64,000 bases of DNA from JAFKFH01 sp017307375 (GCA_965229335.1 OZ245874.1:1426001-1490000); one strand, 5' to 3'. Shown: positions 7,675-18,043, numbered from the stretch's first letter. Notes: a model not told the origin generated them from the letters alone. Program-made: numbers and translations.

Positions 7675-8157
7675 ATGCCCATCCGCCAGAAGATCATCCC
7701 CAATCTGTGGTTCGACCGGAATGCCGAGGAGGCGGTGAACTTCTATCTCACCGTTTTTGCCGATTCCCGGATCGACAGCATCACGCGCCACGGCGATGCC
7801 GGGCTGGGCGCGCCGGGCAGCGTCGTGGCGATCGCCTTCACGCTGGAGGGCCAGTCCTTCGCCGCGATCAATGGCGGCCCCTATTTCAAGATGAACGAGG
7901 CGGTCTCGCTGTTCGTCGACTGTACCGGCCAGGATGAGATCGACCGGCTGTGGTCGACGCTGGCGGCCGGCGGCGACCAGAAGGATTGCGGCTGGCTGAC
8001 CGACCGTTTCGGCGTCACCTGGCAGATCAATTCGCAGGAGGTCATCGCGATGCTGCAGGATCCGGACGCGGCGCGTGCCACCCGGGTCATGAAGACGATG
8101 ATGACGATGAAGAAGATCGATCTGGAGCGGCTGCGGGCGGCATACGCGGCGGGCTAG
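7675..8157 (+). CDS. VOC family protein, PhnB-like
   Basis: 160 residues of the vicinal-oxygen-chelate superfamily, PhnB-like group (PF06983): KIIPNLWFDRNAEEAVNFYL, SVVAIAFTLEGQSFAAINGG, then FVDCTGQDEIDRLWSTL and DRFGVTWQINS. Such proteins are usually single-module, two-fold beta-alpha-beta-beta-beta proteins; the chemistry is often unknown. Its last 71 bases overlap, on the opposite strand, the 3' end of the EamA transporter gene. Confidence 0.85.
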   Translation: MPIRQKIIPNLWFDRNAEEAVNFYLTVFADSRIDSITRHGDAGLGAPGSVVAIAFTLEGQSFAAINGGPYFKMNEAVSLFVDCTGQDEIDRLWSTLAAGGDQKDCGWLTDRFGVTWQINSQEVIAMLQDPDAARATRVMKTMMTMKKIDLERLRAAYAAG

Positions 8158-9007
8158 CCGGTGCCGCCTGGACCCGCTGGCCGAGCCAGACGCTGCCGAG
8201 CACCGCGGCGATGCCGGCGAGCTGGGCGGCCGTCAGGCTCTGCCCCAGCACGATCCAGCCGAGCAGGACGGCCGAGGTCGGGCTGAGGAAGCCGAGCGAG
8301 GCGACGACCGAGGGTTCGAGGCGCAGGACGCCGCGGAACCAGACGATATAGGTCAGCGCCGCCCCGGCGAGGCCGAGCCAGGCCAGGCCAGCGATGTTGG
8401 CCGGGGTCAGCGGGGGCAGGGCCGGTTCGGCGACCAGCGCCACCGGCACCAGCAGAATGCCGCCCGCGGCAAGCTGCCAGGCGGTGAAGGTGAGCAAGGA
8501 GACCGGCGGTTGCCATTTGCGGCTGAAGACGGTGCCGCAGGCCATCGACACGGCGCCGGCCAGGCCCGCGGCGATGCCGACGGGGTCGAGGGCGGCGGCA
8601 GGCGTCATCACCAGCAGCGCGACACCGCCGAGGCCCGTGACCGCGGCGACGATGGCTATCGGCCGGATCGCCTTGGCGAGGAAGGCGCGGGCCAGAAAGA
8701 TGACGATCAGCGGCTGGATCGCCCCGACGGTTGCGGCGACCCCGCCCGGCAGGCGATAGGCCGAGATGAACAGCAGGATCCAGAACGCGGCGAAATTGAA
8801 CAGGCCGAGCAGGAAGATGCGCGCCCACCAGACCCCGCGCGGCAACTGGCGGACCAGCAGCAGCAGAAGCAGACCGGCCGGCAGGGCGCGCAGCATCGCC
8901 ACCGTGATCGGATAGCCCGCCGGCAGGAATTCGGTCGTCACGATATAGGTCGATCCCCAGATCGTCGGGGCGATTGCGGTCATCAGGATGTCGCGGCTGG
9001 AGGCCAT
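8087..9007 (-). CDS. EamA/DMT-family transporter
   Basis: 306-residue inner-membrane exporter of the drug/metabolite transporter superfamily with two EamA repeats. About ten hydrophobic helices are visible: the first repeat runs from ILMTAIAPTIWGSTYIVTTE to GGVALLVM, the second from GIAAGLAGAVSMACGTVFSR to AGIAAVLGSVWLG. The ATG at 9007 is chosen because GAGGTG lies just upstream; a GTG three codons earlier is the alternative. The C terminus is a run of nine serines, encoded by the strand opposite the ATGATGACGATG-like 3' end of the VOC gene. The gene is divergent from a LysR gene, a layout typical of a regulator-controlled metabolite exporter. Confidence 0.88.
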   Translation of the reverse strand: MASSRDILMTAIAPTIWGSTYIVTTEFLPAGYPITVAMLRALPAGLLLLLLVRQLPRGVWWARIFLLGLFNFAAFWILLFISAYRLPGGVAATVGAIQPLIVIFLARAFLAKAIRPIAIVAAVTGLGGVALLVMTPAAALDPVGIAAGLAGAVSMACGTVFSRKWQPPVSLLTFTAWQLAAGGILLVPVALVAEPALPPLTPANIAGLAWLGLAGAALTYIVWFRGVLRLEPSVVASLGFLSPTSAVLLGWIVLGQSLTAAQLAGIAAVLGSVWLGQRVQAAPASPPRMPPAAAPDRSSSSSSSSS

Positions 9008-9092
9008 GAAGGTCACCTCGGGCTGGCGCAGCTGGCCGGGCCAGCCAAGGCCGCCAGCCTAGAACGTTCATGTCCGGTTCATGATCTGCTAT

Positions 9093-9119
9093 ACAGTGAA
9101 GATATAATTTACTCACTGT
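9093..9119. promoter_or_regulatory. inverted repeat with TATAAT box between EamA and LysR genes
   Basis: ACAGTGA and TCACTGT arms separated by 13 bases, enclosing a TATAAT at 9103-9108. The spacing and position just upstream of the LysR start suit a LysR autoregulatory site that also controls the divergent transporter. Confidence 0.45.
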
Positions 9120-9128
9120 GAATAATCG

Positions 9129-10028
9129 ATGGATCGCCTGACCGCCTTGACCGTCTTCCGCCATATCGTCGATACCGGCAGCCTGGCGGCGGCCGGCCGG
9201 CGGCTTCGCCTGTCGCCGGCGGCGGTGTCGAAGAACCTGGCGGAACTCGAAGCCCGTCTGCAGGTCCGGCTGCTGAACCGCACCACCCGGCGGCTCAGCC
9301 TGACCGAGGCCGGCAGCCTCTACTACCGGAACGTGGCCCGGATCCTCGACGATCTCGACGCCGCCGACCGTGCCCTCGGCCCGTTGCAGCAGGCGCCGGC
9401 CGGCACGTTGCGGGTGGCGGCACCGATGACGGTGACGCTGGTCTGCCTGTCGGCGGCCATACCTCGGTTCCTGGCGCGGTACCCGCAAGTCTCGCTCGAT
9501 CTCAATCTCGATGACCGGCGGGTCGATGTGGTCAAGGAAGGCTACGACCTGGCGATCCGGGGCAGCGACAGCCTGGAGGATTCGAGCCTTGCTGCCCGGC
9601 GGCTGATGGTGATGCGCCACGTGCTATGTGCCGCGCCGGCCTATTTCGACGCGCATGGCGAGCCGGCCCGGCCCGATGATCTGCGCCGGCACGCCTGCGT
9701 GCAGTTCATGCTGTCGGGCCATGCCGCGCAGTGGGAGTTCTGCCGCGGCGACGAGGTGGCGCGGATCGCCATCGACGGGCGCTACAAGGTGACCTCGAGC
9801 CTGGCGGTGCGCGATGCGCTGCTGGCCGGCTTCGGCCTCAGCCTGATCCCGGAACCCTATGTCCGCGGCGATCTGGCGGCGGGCCGCCTGCGTGCGGTGC
9901 TGACCGACTGGACCAAGGTCGAGACCTCGGTCTATGCGATCTTCCCCTCGCGCCGCTACGTGGTCCCGGCGCTGCGCGTGTTTCTCGATTTCCTCACCGA
10001 CGAATTCATGACCCAGGCCGGGCCATGA
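9129..10028 (+). CDS. LysR-family transcriptional regulator
   Basis: 299 residues. The N-terminal winged helix-turn-helix is typical: MDRLTALTVFRHIVDTGSLA, then AAVSKNLAELEARLQVRLLN and RRLSLTEAG. The substrate-binding domain begins near residue 90 (GTLRVAAPMTV). It resembles the CrgA/PecT-like group of LysR proteins. It probably controls the divergent EamA transporter and itself through the inverted repeat between them. Confidence 0.9.
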   Translation: MDRLTALTVFRHIVDTGSLAAAGRRLRLSPAAVSKNLAELEARLQVRLLNRTTRRLSLTEAGSLYYRNVARILDDLDAADRALGPLQQAPAGTLRVAAPMTVTLVCLSAAIPRFLARYPQVSLDLNLDDRRVDVVKEGYDLAIRGSDSLEDSSLAARRLMVMRHVLCAAPAYFDAHGEPARPDDLRRHACVQFMLSGHAAQWEFCRGDEVARIAIDGRYKVTSSLAVRDALLAGFGLSLIPEPYVRGDLAAGRLRAVLTDWTKVETSVYAIFPSRRYVVPALRVFLDFLTDEFMTQAGP

Positions 10029-10059
10029 CCGGCGCGGTCTTTATGCCGGGCGACTTGAA

Positions 10060-10076
10060 ACCCGATCCCGTCGGGT
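10060..10076 (+). terminator. short stem-loop after LysR gene
   Basis: ACCCGA and TCGGGT arms around a five-base loop, 31 bases after the LysR stop. No T-run follows, so terminator function is uncertain. Confidence 0.25.
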
Positions 10077-10214
10077 AATCTGCGTCACATGACGCCGGGA
10101 AAATCGCGGTCTTGTCGGACCATAGCCTTTATGACGGCCAGAACATCCTTGCACTTTTTGTCACGGTGGGGCACCTCGCTTTGCCGAACCCGTCCTGAGG
10201 AAGGCTGCCGGACC

Positions 10215-11143
<929 letters not shown>

Positions 11144-11147
<4 letters not shown>

Positions 11148-11905
11148 ACGTCTACGCGGTCCGTGCCATCTACCTGTTCGAACTGCACCGCACCTGGCGT
11201 ACGCTGCTGCAGAGCATCGCGACCCCGGTGATTTCCACCGCGCTCTATTTCGTCGTGTTCGGGGCGGCCATCGGCGCGCGCATGACGGCGGTCGAGGGCA
11301 TCGGCTACGGCGCCTTCATCGTGCCCGGCCTGATCATGCTGACCCTGCTCAGCGAGAGCATGTCGAACGCGTCGTTCGGCATCTACATGCCGCGCTTCAC
11401 CGGCACGATCTACGAGGTGCTGTCGGCACCGGTCTCGGTGCTGGAGGTGCTGCTCGGCTATGTCGGCGCGGCGGTGACCAAGTCGGTGATCCTCGGCCTG
11501 ATCATCCTGGCGACGGCGCGGCTGTTCGTGCCGTTCGGGGTGCTGCACCCCGTCGCGATGATCGCGATGCTGGTCCTGATCTCGCTCAGTTTCAGCCTGT
11601 TCGGCTTCATCCTGGGCGTCTGGGCCGACGGCTTCGAGAAGCTGCAGATCATGCCGATGATGGTGGTGACGCCGCTGACCTTCCTCGGCGGCACGTTCTA
11701 TTCGATCGACATGCTGCCGCCGTTCTGGCAGGGCGTGGCGCTGTTCAACCCGGTCGTCTATCTGGTCTCGGCCTTCCGCTGGACCTTCTTCGGCATCGCC
11801 GACGTCAATGTCGGCCTCAGCGTGGCGATGATGGCGGCCTTCATGGCCCTCTGCATCGGCATCATCGTCTGGATCTTCCGGACCGGCTATCGCTTGCGGA
11901 ACTGA
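11144..11905 (+). CDS. ABC-2 type permease, YadH-like
   Basis: 253-residue ABC-2 membrane subunit. It starts with MNVYAVRAIYLFELHRTWRT and carries about six helices. The family stretch IVPGLIMLTLLSESMSN, the APVSVLEVLLGYVG segment and the C-terminal TPLTFLGGTFYSIDMLPPFW are characteristic of YadH. It overlaps the ATPase gene by four bases and is followed after four bases by the HdeD-fusion gene, so the three form one operon. Confidence 0.9.
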
Positions 11906-11909
11906 CGCG

Positions 11910-13115
11910 ATGATCCAGGTGATGACCCTGCTGCTCGGCCCCCAGGCGCTGCGGCGTCGCTGGTGGATCGTCGGCGCCTTCGGCGCCCTGTGGTTTGCCA
12001 TCGGCCTGTTCTTCTTCGCCAACGCGATGTTCGACGAATTCCGCATCGGCGCCCGCTGGTTCGCGGTGCCGCTGCTGATCGACGGGGCGATGAGCCTGGT
12101 TGCCGTAATCCCGACACGGGGCACGGCCCGCCGCATCCGGCTGATCAAGGCCGGGGTCTTCCTGCTGCTCGGCGTGCTGGTGCTGACGACCCGGCATGCC
12201 GGGTTGCTGATCGGCTTCATCATCGGCATCGCCTTGATGGCCGATGCGATCTGGCGCGGGGCTTCCGCCCATGTCGTGCGTTTCCAGGGCTGGCGCGTCT
12301 CGCTCGGCTATGCCGTTTTCGAATTCGTCATGGGGCTGTGGTCGCTGGTACCCTGGCCGACCTACTACGAAGGCGAGATCGGTGCCGACATCGGCATGCT
12401 GTTGATGATGTCGGCCGTGAACATCTGCCTGATCGCGGGGACGTTGCGGCGGCTTCCCGCAACGGCGGGGCCGGCCCATCCGCATGGCGACCATGCGGCG
12501 ACCGCAACCGTCCATGTCTGGACCCCGACCGGCAGCCTGCCGTCGCCGGTGCAGAACATGGTCAGCCGCTATGTCGCCGCGGTCGATGCCTCGGGCAACG
12601 TCTCGACCGGCCATGCCGCGCTGGAGATGGCGCCGGACGTCTATGTCAGCCACTATCCGGCTGTCGAGATCGACCGGTCGGGCGCCGACTTCGCCCGGGT
12701 GCTGCGCGCCACCGCCGACAACAACGTCGCCGGCCGCTTCCTGCCGTCCTATGCCGAGGAAAGCGCCGGCTGGTGCCCGTCGACCTTCCAGATTCCGATC
12801 CGCGGCGTCGACGGCACCGCGCTCTGCGCCTTCTGGGCGCTCTACCGCCAGGACGAGACCTACAACCTGACCAACCGCAACTGCTCCAGCGCTGTGGCGC
12901 TCAGCCTCGATGCCGGCATCGAGGGCATGTTCCAGCCGCTGGCCGACAACCCGCTCTTCCTGATCCGGCTGGCGCTGCTGCCGGAAACCTGGCTGGCCGG
13001 CTTCATCCGCCAGCGCGCCAAGGCGATGGCCTGGACCCCCGGGCTGGTGCTCGATTATGCCCGGGCGCTGACCGCGATCATCGCGCTGGGCCAGCGCTGG
13101 CTGGCGCGGCGCTGA
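11910..13115 (+). CDS. HdeD-like membrane domain fused to a predicted permuted thiol-hydrolase domain
   Basis: 401 residues. Residues 15-180 hold about six hydrophobic segments with the layout of HdeD/DUF308 proteins (RRWWIVGAFGALWFAIG, IDGAMSLVA, LIKAGVFLLLGVLVL, LIGFIIGIALMADAIWR). Residues 200-340 form a soluble domain with a conserved-looking His in STGHAALEM (H235), then PDVYVSHYP, and a Cys in YNLTNRNCSSAVA (C325). A His block followed by an N-C block is the arrangement of circularly permuted NlpC/P60/LRAT-type hydrolases, so I infer a membrane-anchored thiol amidase or acyltransferase. This is inference, not a family hit. The gene starts 4 bases after the ABC permease gene; its last 38 bases overlap the convergent molybdenum-enzyme gene. 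Confidence 0.6.
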   Translation: MIQVMTLLLGPQALRRRWWIVGAFGALWFAIGLFFFANAMFDEFRIGARWFAVPLLIDGAMSLVAVIPTRGTARRIRLIKAGVFLLLGVLVLTTRHAGLLIGFIIGIALMADAIWRGASAHVVRFQGWRVSLGYAVFEFVMGLWSLVPWPTYYEGEIGADIGMLLMMSAVNICLIAGTLRRLPATAGPAHPHGDHAATATVHVWTPTGSLPSPVQNMVSRYVAAVDASGNVSTGHAALEMAPDVYVSHYPAVEIDRSGADFARVLRATADNNVAGRFLPSYAEESAGWCPSTFQIPIRGVDGTALCAFWALYRQDETYNLTNRNCSSAVALSLDAGIEGMFQPLADNPLFLIRLALLPETWLAGFIRQRAKAMAWTPGLVLDYARALTAIIALGQRWLARR

Positions 13116-15450
13116 TCGCGCGCCAGACCTTTTCCGGCGTCAGCGGCATGTCGAGGCAGGTGACGCCGAGCGGCGCCAGCGCATCCAAGACGGCAGAGAC
13201 CACCGCCGCCGGTCCGGCGATGGCGCCGGCCTCGCCGCAACCCTTGACGCCCAACGGGTTGTTCAGGCAGGGCGTGACCACCGATTCGACCTTCATCATC
13301 GGCAGGTCATCGGCCCGCGGCAGCGTGTAGTCCATCAGCGAGCCCGACAGCAGCTGGCCGCTGCCCGCGTCGAACACGCAATGCTCCATCAGTCCCTGGC
13401 CGACGCCCTGCGCCAGCCCGCCATGGATCTGGCCCTCGACGATCATCGGGTTCATCTGGTTGCCGAAATCGTCGATCGCGGCCAGGGCCATCACGGCCAC
13501 GCGCCCGGTCTCGGGATCGACCTCGACCTCGCAGATATGGCAGCCATAGGGGAAGGTGAAATCCGGCGGCTCGAACCAGGTGGTTTCCTCCAGCCCCGGT
13601 TCCAGCCGATCCAGCGGATAGTCGATCGGGTTGTAGGCGGCCGCCGCGATCTCCTGGAAGCTGCGCGACAGATCGGTTCCGGCGACCGTGAACCGGCCGG
13701 CGGCAAAGACGATATCGCCGACCTCGGCTTCCATCATATGGGCGGCGATCTTGCGACCCTTCTCGATCACCTTGTCGAGCGACATCTTCATCGCCGAGCC
13801 GCCGACGGCCAGCGAACGCGAACCGTAGGTCCCGATGCCATAGGCGACGCGGTCGGTATCGCCGTGCACGATCTCGATGCGCTCGAACGGGACGCCCAGC
13901 GTGTCGGCCACGATCTGGGCATAAACCGTCTCATGGCCCTGGCCATGGGTGTGGCTGCCCGTCATCACGGTGATGCTTCCGGTCGGGTTGACGCGGACCT
14001 GACCGACCTCGTATTGCGCGCCGCGGCAGCCCTGTTCGGCCAGCATCTTCGACGGGCCCATGCCGCAGGCTTCCATGTAGTAGGCGAATCCGAGGCCGCG
14101 ATAGCGTCCGCGGGCCAGCGCCTCGGCCCGCCGCTGGGGCAGACCCGCGAAATCGGCCAGTTCGACCGCGCGGTCGAGCAGCGTGTGGAAATCGGCGACG
14201 TCATAGGTCCACAACAGCGGTGTCTTGTAGGGGAAGGCGTCGGCCGGAATCAGGTTCCGCCGGCGAATCTCGACCCGGTCGATCCCCATCTCGCGTGCCG
14301 CGGCATCCATCGCACGCTCCAGCACGTAGGTGCATTCCGGCCGCCCGGCGCCACGATAGGCATCGACCGGCTGGGTGTTGGTGAAGGCCGCACGGATCCG
14401 GCATTCCACCGCCCGTACCTTGTAGGGTCCGGGAAACGGATAGGCGTAGAAGAACGACGGGATCGCCGGCGCGAAAGTCGACAGATAGGCGCCCATGTTG
14501 GCGGTCGTCTCGACGCGCAACCCCTGCACGACGCCGTCCTGGTCGAGGGCGAGGGCCACGCGGGTGACGTGGTCGCGGGCATGGGTGTCGGAGAGATAGG
14601 CTTCGGTGCGGTCCGAGATCCACTTCACCGGCCGGTTCAGCCGATGGCTCGCCACCATCACCAGCACCTCCTCGGCGTAGTGATAGATCTTCATGCCGAA
14701 GCCGCCCCCGACATCGGGCGAGACCACGCGGATCTTTTCCTCCGACAATCCCAGCGTGGCGGTGGCCAGCAGCACGCGGATGACATGCGGGTTCTGGTTG
14801 GAAGTGTAGAGGGTGTGGCGATCGCTGGTCGCGTCGTAATGGCCGATCGTGCCGCGCGTTTCCATCGGCGAGGCATGGATGCGGTTGTTGATCAGGTCGA
14901 CCGTCGTCACATGCGTCGCGGCGGCGAAGGCGCGCTCGACGGCGGTGCCATCCCCGACCGACCAGTCGTAGCAGAGATTGCCGCCGGGCCAGACCGGTGC
15001 CGCATCGGTATCGAGCGCGGTGGCGAGGTCGACGGCGGCCGGCAGCATATCGTACTCGACCACGATGGCCTCGGCGGCATCGAGGGCGGCGGCACGGGTC
15101 TCGGCCACCACGAAGGCGACGGGATCGCCGACATGGCGGACGCGATCGGTCGCCAGTACCGGATGCGGTGGCTGGGCCATCGGCGGGTCGCATTGCACGA
15201 TCCAGCCGACCGGCAGGCCGCCGACCTGGCCGAGATCGCGCGCCGTAAGGATCGTCAGCACGCCGGGCATGGCCTGGGCTGCGGCGGTGTCCAGCCGGCG
15301 GATGACGGCATGGGCGTGGGGCGAGCGCAGCACGACGCCCCAGGTCATGCCGGGCAGGGCGATGTCGTCTACGTAACGGCCGGTTCCGGTGATGAACCGG
15401 CGATCTTCCTTGCGGGTCTGGCGGCGCCCGATCAGCGGTTCCCCGGTCAT
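13078..15450 (-). CDS. xanthine dehydrogenase-family molybdopterin-binding subunit (form II CoxL-like)
   Basis: 790-residue large subunit of a molybdenum hydroxylase. Recognisable parts are GRRQTRKEDRRFITGTGRYVDD, the Mo-domain VSPDVGGGFGMK (243-254), the form II signature AYRGAGR (364-370), and the C-terminal GVKGCGEAGAI with the catalytic Glu. Form I CO dehydrogenase has AYRCSFR instead, so CO oxidation is unlikely. Enzymes of this type hydroxylate N-heterocycles or aldehydes. No FAD-binding or iron-sulfur subunit gene lies beside it, so these must be encoded elsewhere. It is the last gene of the minus-strand operon, 10 bases after the permease gene. Confidence 0.88.
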   Translation of the reverse strand: MTGEPLIGRRQTRKEDRRFITGTGRYVDDIALPGMTWGVVLRSPHAHAVIRRLDTAAAQAMPGVLTILTARDLGQVGGLPVGWIVQCDPPMAQPPHPVLATDRVRHVGDPVAFVVAETRAAALDAAEAIVVEYDMLPAAVDLATALDTDAAPVWPGGNLCYDWSVGDGTAVERAFAAATHVTTVDLINNRIHASPMETRGTIGHYDATSDRHTLYTSNQNPHVIRVLLATATLGLSEEKIRVVSPDVGGGFGMKIYHYAEEVLVMVASHRLNRPVKWISDRTEAYLSDTHARDHVTRVALALDQDGVVQGLRVETTANMGAYLSTFAPAIPSFFYAYPFPGPYKVRAVECRIRAAFTNTQPVDAYRGAGRPECTYVLERAMDAAAREMGIDRVEIRRRNLIPADAFPYKTPLLWTYDVADFHTLLDRAVELADFAGLPQRRAEALARGRYRGLGFAYYMEACGMGPSKMLAEQGCRGAQYEVGQVRVNPTGSITVMTGSHTHGQGHETVYAQIVADTLGVPFERIEIVHGDTDRVAYGIGTYGSRSLAVGGSAMKMSLDKVIEKGRKIAAHMMEAEVGDIVFAAGRFTVAGTDLSRSFQEIAAAAYNPIDYPLDRLEPGLEETTWFEPPDFTFPYGCHICEVEVDPETGRVAVMALAAIDDFGNQMNPMIVEGQIHGGLAQGVGQGLMEHCVFDAGSGQLLSGSLMDYTLPRADDLPMMKVESVVTPCLNNPLGVKGCGEAGAIAGPAAVVSAVLDALAPLGVTCLDMPLTPEKVWRAISAAPASAGPAR

Positions 15451-15460
15451 GTGATTTCCT

Positions 15461-16483
15461 TTAGCGCTGGAAGCGATGGCGCAGCTGGTCGGCGATGACG
15501 GCGCAGACCAGCAGCGTGCCCAGCACGACCATCTGCAGGTACGAGCCGATCGAGGCGAGGTTCATGCCGTTCTGGATGAGTCCGATGAAGATGGCGCCGA
15601 GCACGACGCTGCCGACCCGCCCCATGCCGCCGCGCAACGACACGCCGGCAATGACGCAGGCCGCGATCGATTCCAGCGCCACCGTGCCGCCGAGATTGGC
15701 TTCCCCGCTTTCGGTGCGTGCGGTCAGCAGCAGGCCCGATACCGCGGCAAGCAGGGCGCAGATGATGTAGGCGGCAAGCAGCACGCGCCTGGTCTCGATA
15801 CCGGACAGCGTCGCTGCCTTGGCGTTGCCGCCGACCGCGTAGAAATGGCGGCCGAGCGCCGTGCGTTCCAGCAACAGCAGCGCGGCAAGGATCGCGGCGA
15901 TACAGATCAGTACCGGGGTCGGAATGCCCAGCACGGTGCCGAAGCCCAGCACGTCGGAGAATTCCGGCGGCAGACCGGAGACCGGCACGCCGCCGGTCAG
16001 GTAGAGGGCGAGCCCGAAGCCGACCGACTGCACGCCGAGCGTCATGATGAACGGCGAGACCCCGAAATAGGCGATGCCGACCCCGTTCACCAGCCCGACG
16101 CCTGCGGCAGCGAGGAAGCCTGCGGCGCAGCCGCCGAGGATGGCGATCCAGGCCGCGTCGGGCAGGTCGGCGCCGATCGCGGTCATCGCCATCGCGGCGA
16201 TGACCGAGGTCAGCGCGATGATCGTGCCGACCGACAGGTCGAAGCCCCCGGTGATCAGGGCCAGCATCTGGCCCAGCGCGACCAGGATCAGATAGACCGA
16301 CTGGCGCAGCAGGTTGGTCAGGTTCTGGATCGTCAGGAACTGGTCGGAAAGGCCGGTGAAGACCGCCAGCGCCGCGATCATCAGGATCGGCAGGACGCCG
16401 ATGCGGAAGACCAGCGCGGCGATGCGTTCGCCGGCCGGCTGCGGGCGGGCGATCTCGGCGGGGGCGGAGGTCGTGGCTTTCAT
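15461..16483 (-). CDS. sugar-type ABC transporter permease, RbsC-like
   Basis: 340-residue BPD_transp_2 family permease with about nine or ten helices. The family core is visible in LALITGGFDLSVGTIIALTS, the loop VNGVGIAYFGVSPFIMTLG, RTALGRHFYAVGGNAKAA and SLRGGMGRVGSVVLGAIF. The ATG at 16483 overlaps the ATPase stop (ATGA). It forms the membrane channel for the RbsA-like ATPase and the TorT-like binding protein encoded upstream. Confidence 0.92.
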   Translation of the reverse strand: MKATTSAPAEIARPQPAGERIAALVFRIGVLPILMIAALAVFTGLSDQFLTIQNLTNLLRQSVYLILVALGQMLALITGGFDLSVGTIIALTSVIAAMAMTAIGADLPDAAWIAILGGCAAGFLAAAGVGLVNGVGIAYFGVSPFIMTLGVQSVGFGLALYLTGGVPVSGLPPEFSDVLGFGTVLGIPTPVLICIAAILAALLLLERTALGRHFYAVGGNAKAATLSGIETRRVLLAAYIICALLAAVSGLLLTARTESGEANLGGTVALESIAACVIAGVSLRGGMGRVGSVVLGAIFIGLIQNGMNLASIGSYLQMVVLGTLLVCAVIADQLRHRFQR

Positions 16484-17997
16484 GACGCGGTCTCCGCGCT
16501 GTGGTCGAAGAAATGCCGCAGGACGGCGGTTTCGGTAATTTCGGGCCCGCTCAGCTCGGCGGTGACGCGCCCGCCGGCCATGACGTAGAGGCGGTGCGAC
16601 AGATGCATGACCTCCGGTAGGTCGGAGGAGACGACGACGACCGCCGCCCCGCCTTCCGCCAGTTCCTTGATCAGCGCATAGAGGGTCGCGCGGGTGCCGA
16701 CGTCGACGCCGACGGTCGGTTCGTCGAAGACATAGAGCGCGATGTCGGTCGACAGCCCCTTGGCGAACAGGGCCTTCTGCTGGTTGCCGCCCGACAGCAG
16801 GCCGACGGGCCGGCCGAGATTGCGGTCGGCCAGGTCGACGCGGCGGGCGAGATCGCGGGCCGTCGCGCGCTCGGCCCGCGCCGACAGGCCGAACGGCCAG
16901 GCGCGATGGCGCCGGTCGCGCAGGGCAGGCAGGGTGATGTTGGCGCGGGCCGGGAACGACAGCACCAGGCCTTCCTCGCGCCGGTCTGGCGGCAGGTAGA
17001 AGAAGCCGGCGCGCCACATCGCCGAGGGGCGCGGTCGGGGTTGCGCCTGCCCGCGGAAGCGGACGGTGCCGGCGGTGAGCCGGTCGGCGCCGAAGGCGGC
17101 CCGCATCACTTCCGACTTGCCGCAGCCGACGAGGCCGGCGATGCCGACGACTTCGCCGCGCCGGACCATCAGCGAGGCGCCGGCCACGCCGGAGGCGGTC
17201 GAGACGGCGTCGAGTTCCAGCATGACCTCGCCGGGGCGATGGGCGATGGCCGGGTAGATCTCGGCGATGGCGCGGCCGGCCATCATCTCGATCAGCTCGC
17301 GCTCGGGGATGCGGGCATCGACGGTCGCGATCTGGCGGCCGTCGCGCAGCACCGTGATGCGGTCGGCGATCTGGCGGATCTCCTGCAGGCGATGGGTGAT
17401 GTAGAGGATGCCGATACCCCGTACCCGCAACTGGTCGACCAGTGCGAACAGCCGCTCGGTCTCCTTCTCCGACAGCGAGGCGGTCGGCTCGTCGAGGATC
17501 AGCAGCTTCAGTTCGCCGCGGAACGCCTTGGCGATCTCGACCATCTGCTGCTGGGCACGGCTCAGGCGGCCGACCGGCAGGTCGACGTCGATGTCGAAAC
17601 CGATGCGCGCAAGCAGGTCGCGTGCCATGGCCCGCTGCCGCCGTGGCTGCAGCAGGCCGAAGCGCCTCGGTTCATCGCCGAGGAACAGGTTTTCGGCGAC
17701 CGACAGCGTCGGCACCAGCGAGAATTCCTGGAACACGGCCGAGATGCCGCGGGCGCGGGCCTCATGGACCGAGGCGAAGGTCACCGGCTCGCCCTCGAAG
17801 CGGATCTCGCCCGAGGTCGGCTGGTGCACGCCGGCCACCATCGATATCAGGGTCGACTTGCCGGCACCGTTCTCGCCGAACAGCACATGGACCTCGCCGC
17901 GTTCCAGCGTGGCGGTGACGCCGTCCAATGCACGGACGCCCGGAAACTGCTTGGTGACGTCGACGAGTTCGAGGAGGGGCGTGGCCATCTGATCCAT
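16480..17997 (-). CDS. sugar-type ABC transporter ATP-binding protein, RbsA/MglA-like
   Basis: 505 residues with two fused ATPase domains. The first has GENGAGKST, an atypical signature LSRAQQQMVEIAK, and LLILDEPTASL. The second has GLVGCGKSE in place of a standard Walker A, the usual degenerate form in this family, then LLSGGNQQKALFAK and YVFDEPTVGVDVG. It drives uptake by the RbsC-like permease, whose start overlaps its stop. A stem-loop separates it from the binding-protein gene. Confidence 0.92.
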   Translation of the reverse strand: MDQMATPLLELVDVTKQFPGVRALDGVTATLERGEVHVLFGENGAGKSTLISMVAGVHQPTSGEIRFEGEPVTFASVHEARARGISAVFQEFSLVPTLSVAENLFLGDEPRRFGLLQPRRQRAMARDLLARIGFDIDVDLPVGRLSRAQQQMVEIAKAFRGELKLLILDEPTASLSEKETERLFALVDQLRVRGIGILYITHRLQEIRQIADRITVLRDGRQIATVDARIPERELIEMMAGRAIAEIYPAIAHRPGEVMLELDAVSTASGVAGASLMVRRGEVVGIAGLVGCGKSEVMRAAFGADRLTAGTVRFRGQAQPRPRPSAMWRAGFFYLPPDRREEGLVLSFPARANITLPALRDRRHRAWPFGLSARAERATARDLARRVDLADRNLGRPVGLLSGGNQQKALFAKGLSTDIALYVFDEPTVGVDVGTRATLYALIKELAEGGAAVVVVSSDLPEVMHLSHRLYVMAGGRVTAELSGPEITETAVLRHFFDHSAETAS

Positions 17998-18007
17998 GCC
18001 GTGAAAG

Positions 18008-18038
18008 GTCGGGGCGGCCCGCGCCGGGACGCCCCGAC
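18008..18038 (-). terminator. strong stem-loop between binding-protein and ATPase genes
   Basis: Nine-pair outer stem (GTCGGGGCG with CGCCCCGAC) around an inner CCCG/CGGG stem. It lies 5 bases after the binding-protein stop and 11 bases before the ATPase start. There is no real T-run. It probably protects the binding-protein mRNA or attenuates the downstream genes. Confidence 0.5.
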
Positions 18039-18043
18039 GGGGG

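Noticed and set aside
13078..15450. Aerobic CO dehydrogenase operon
   Set aside because: Only the large subunit is present, and its signature is AYRGAGR (form II), not the AYRCSFR of proven CO dehydrogenases. No coxM or coxS neighbours are seen.
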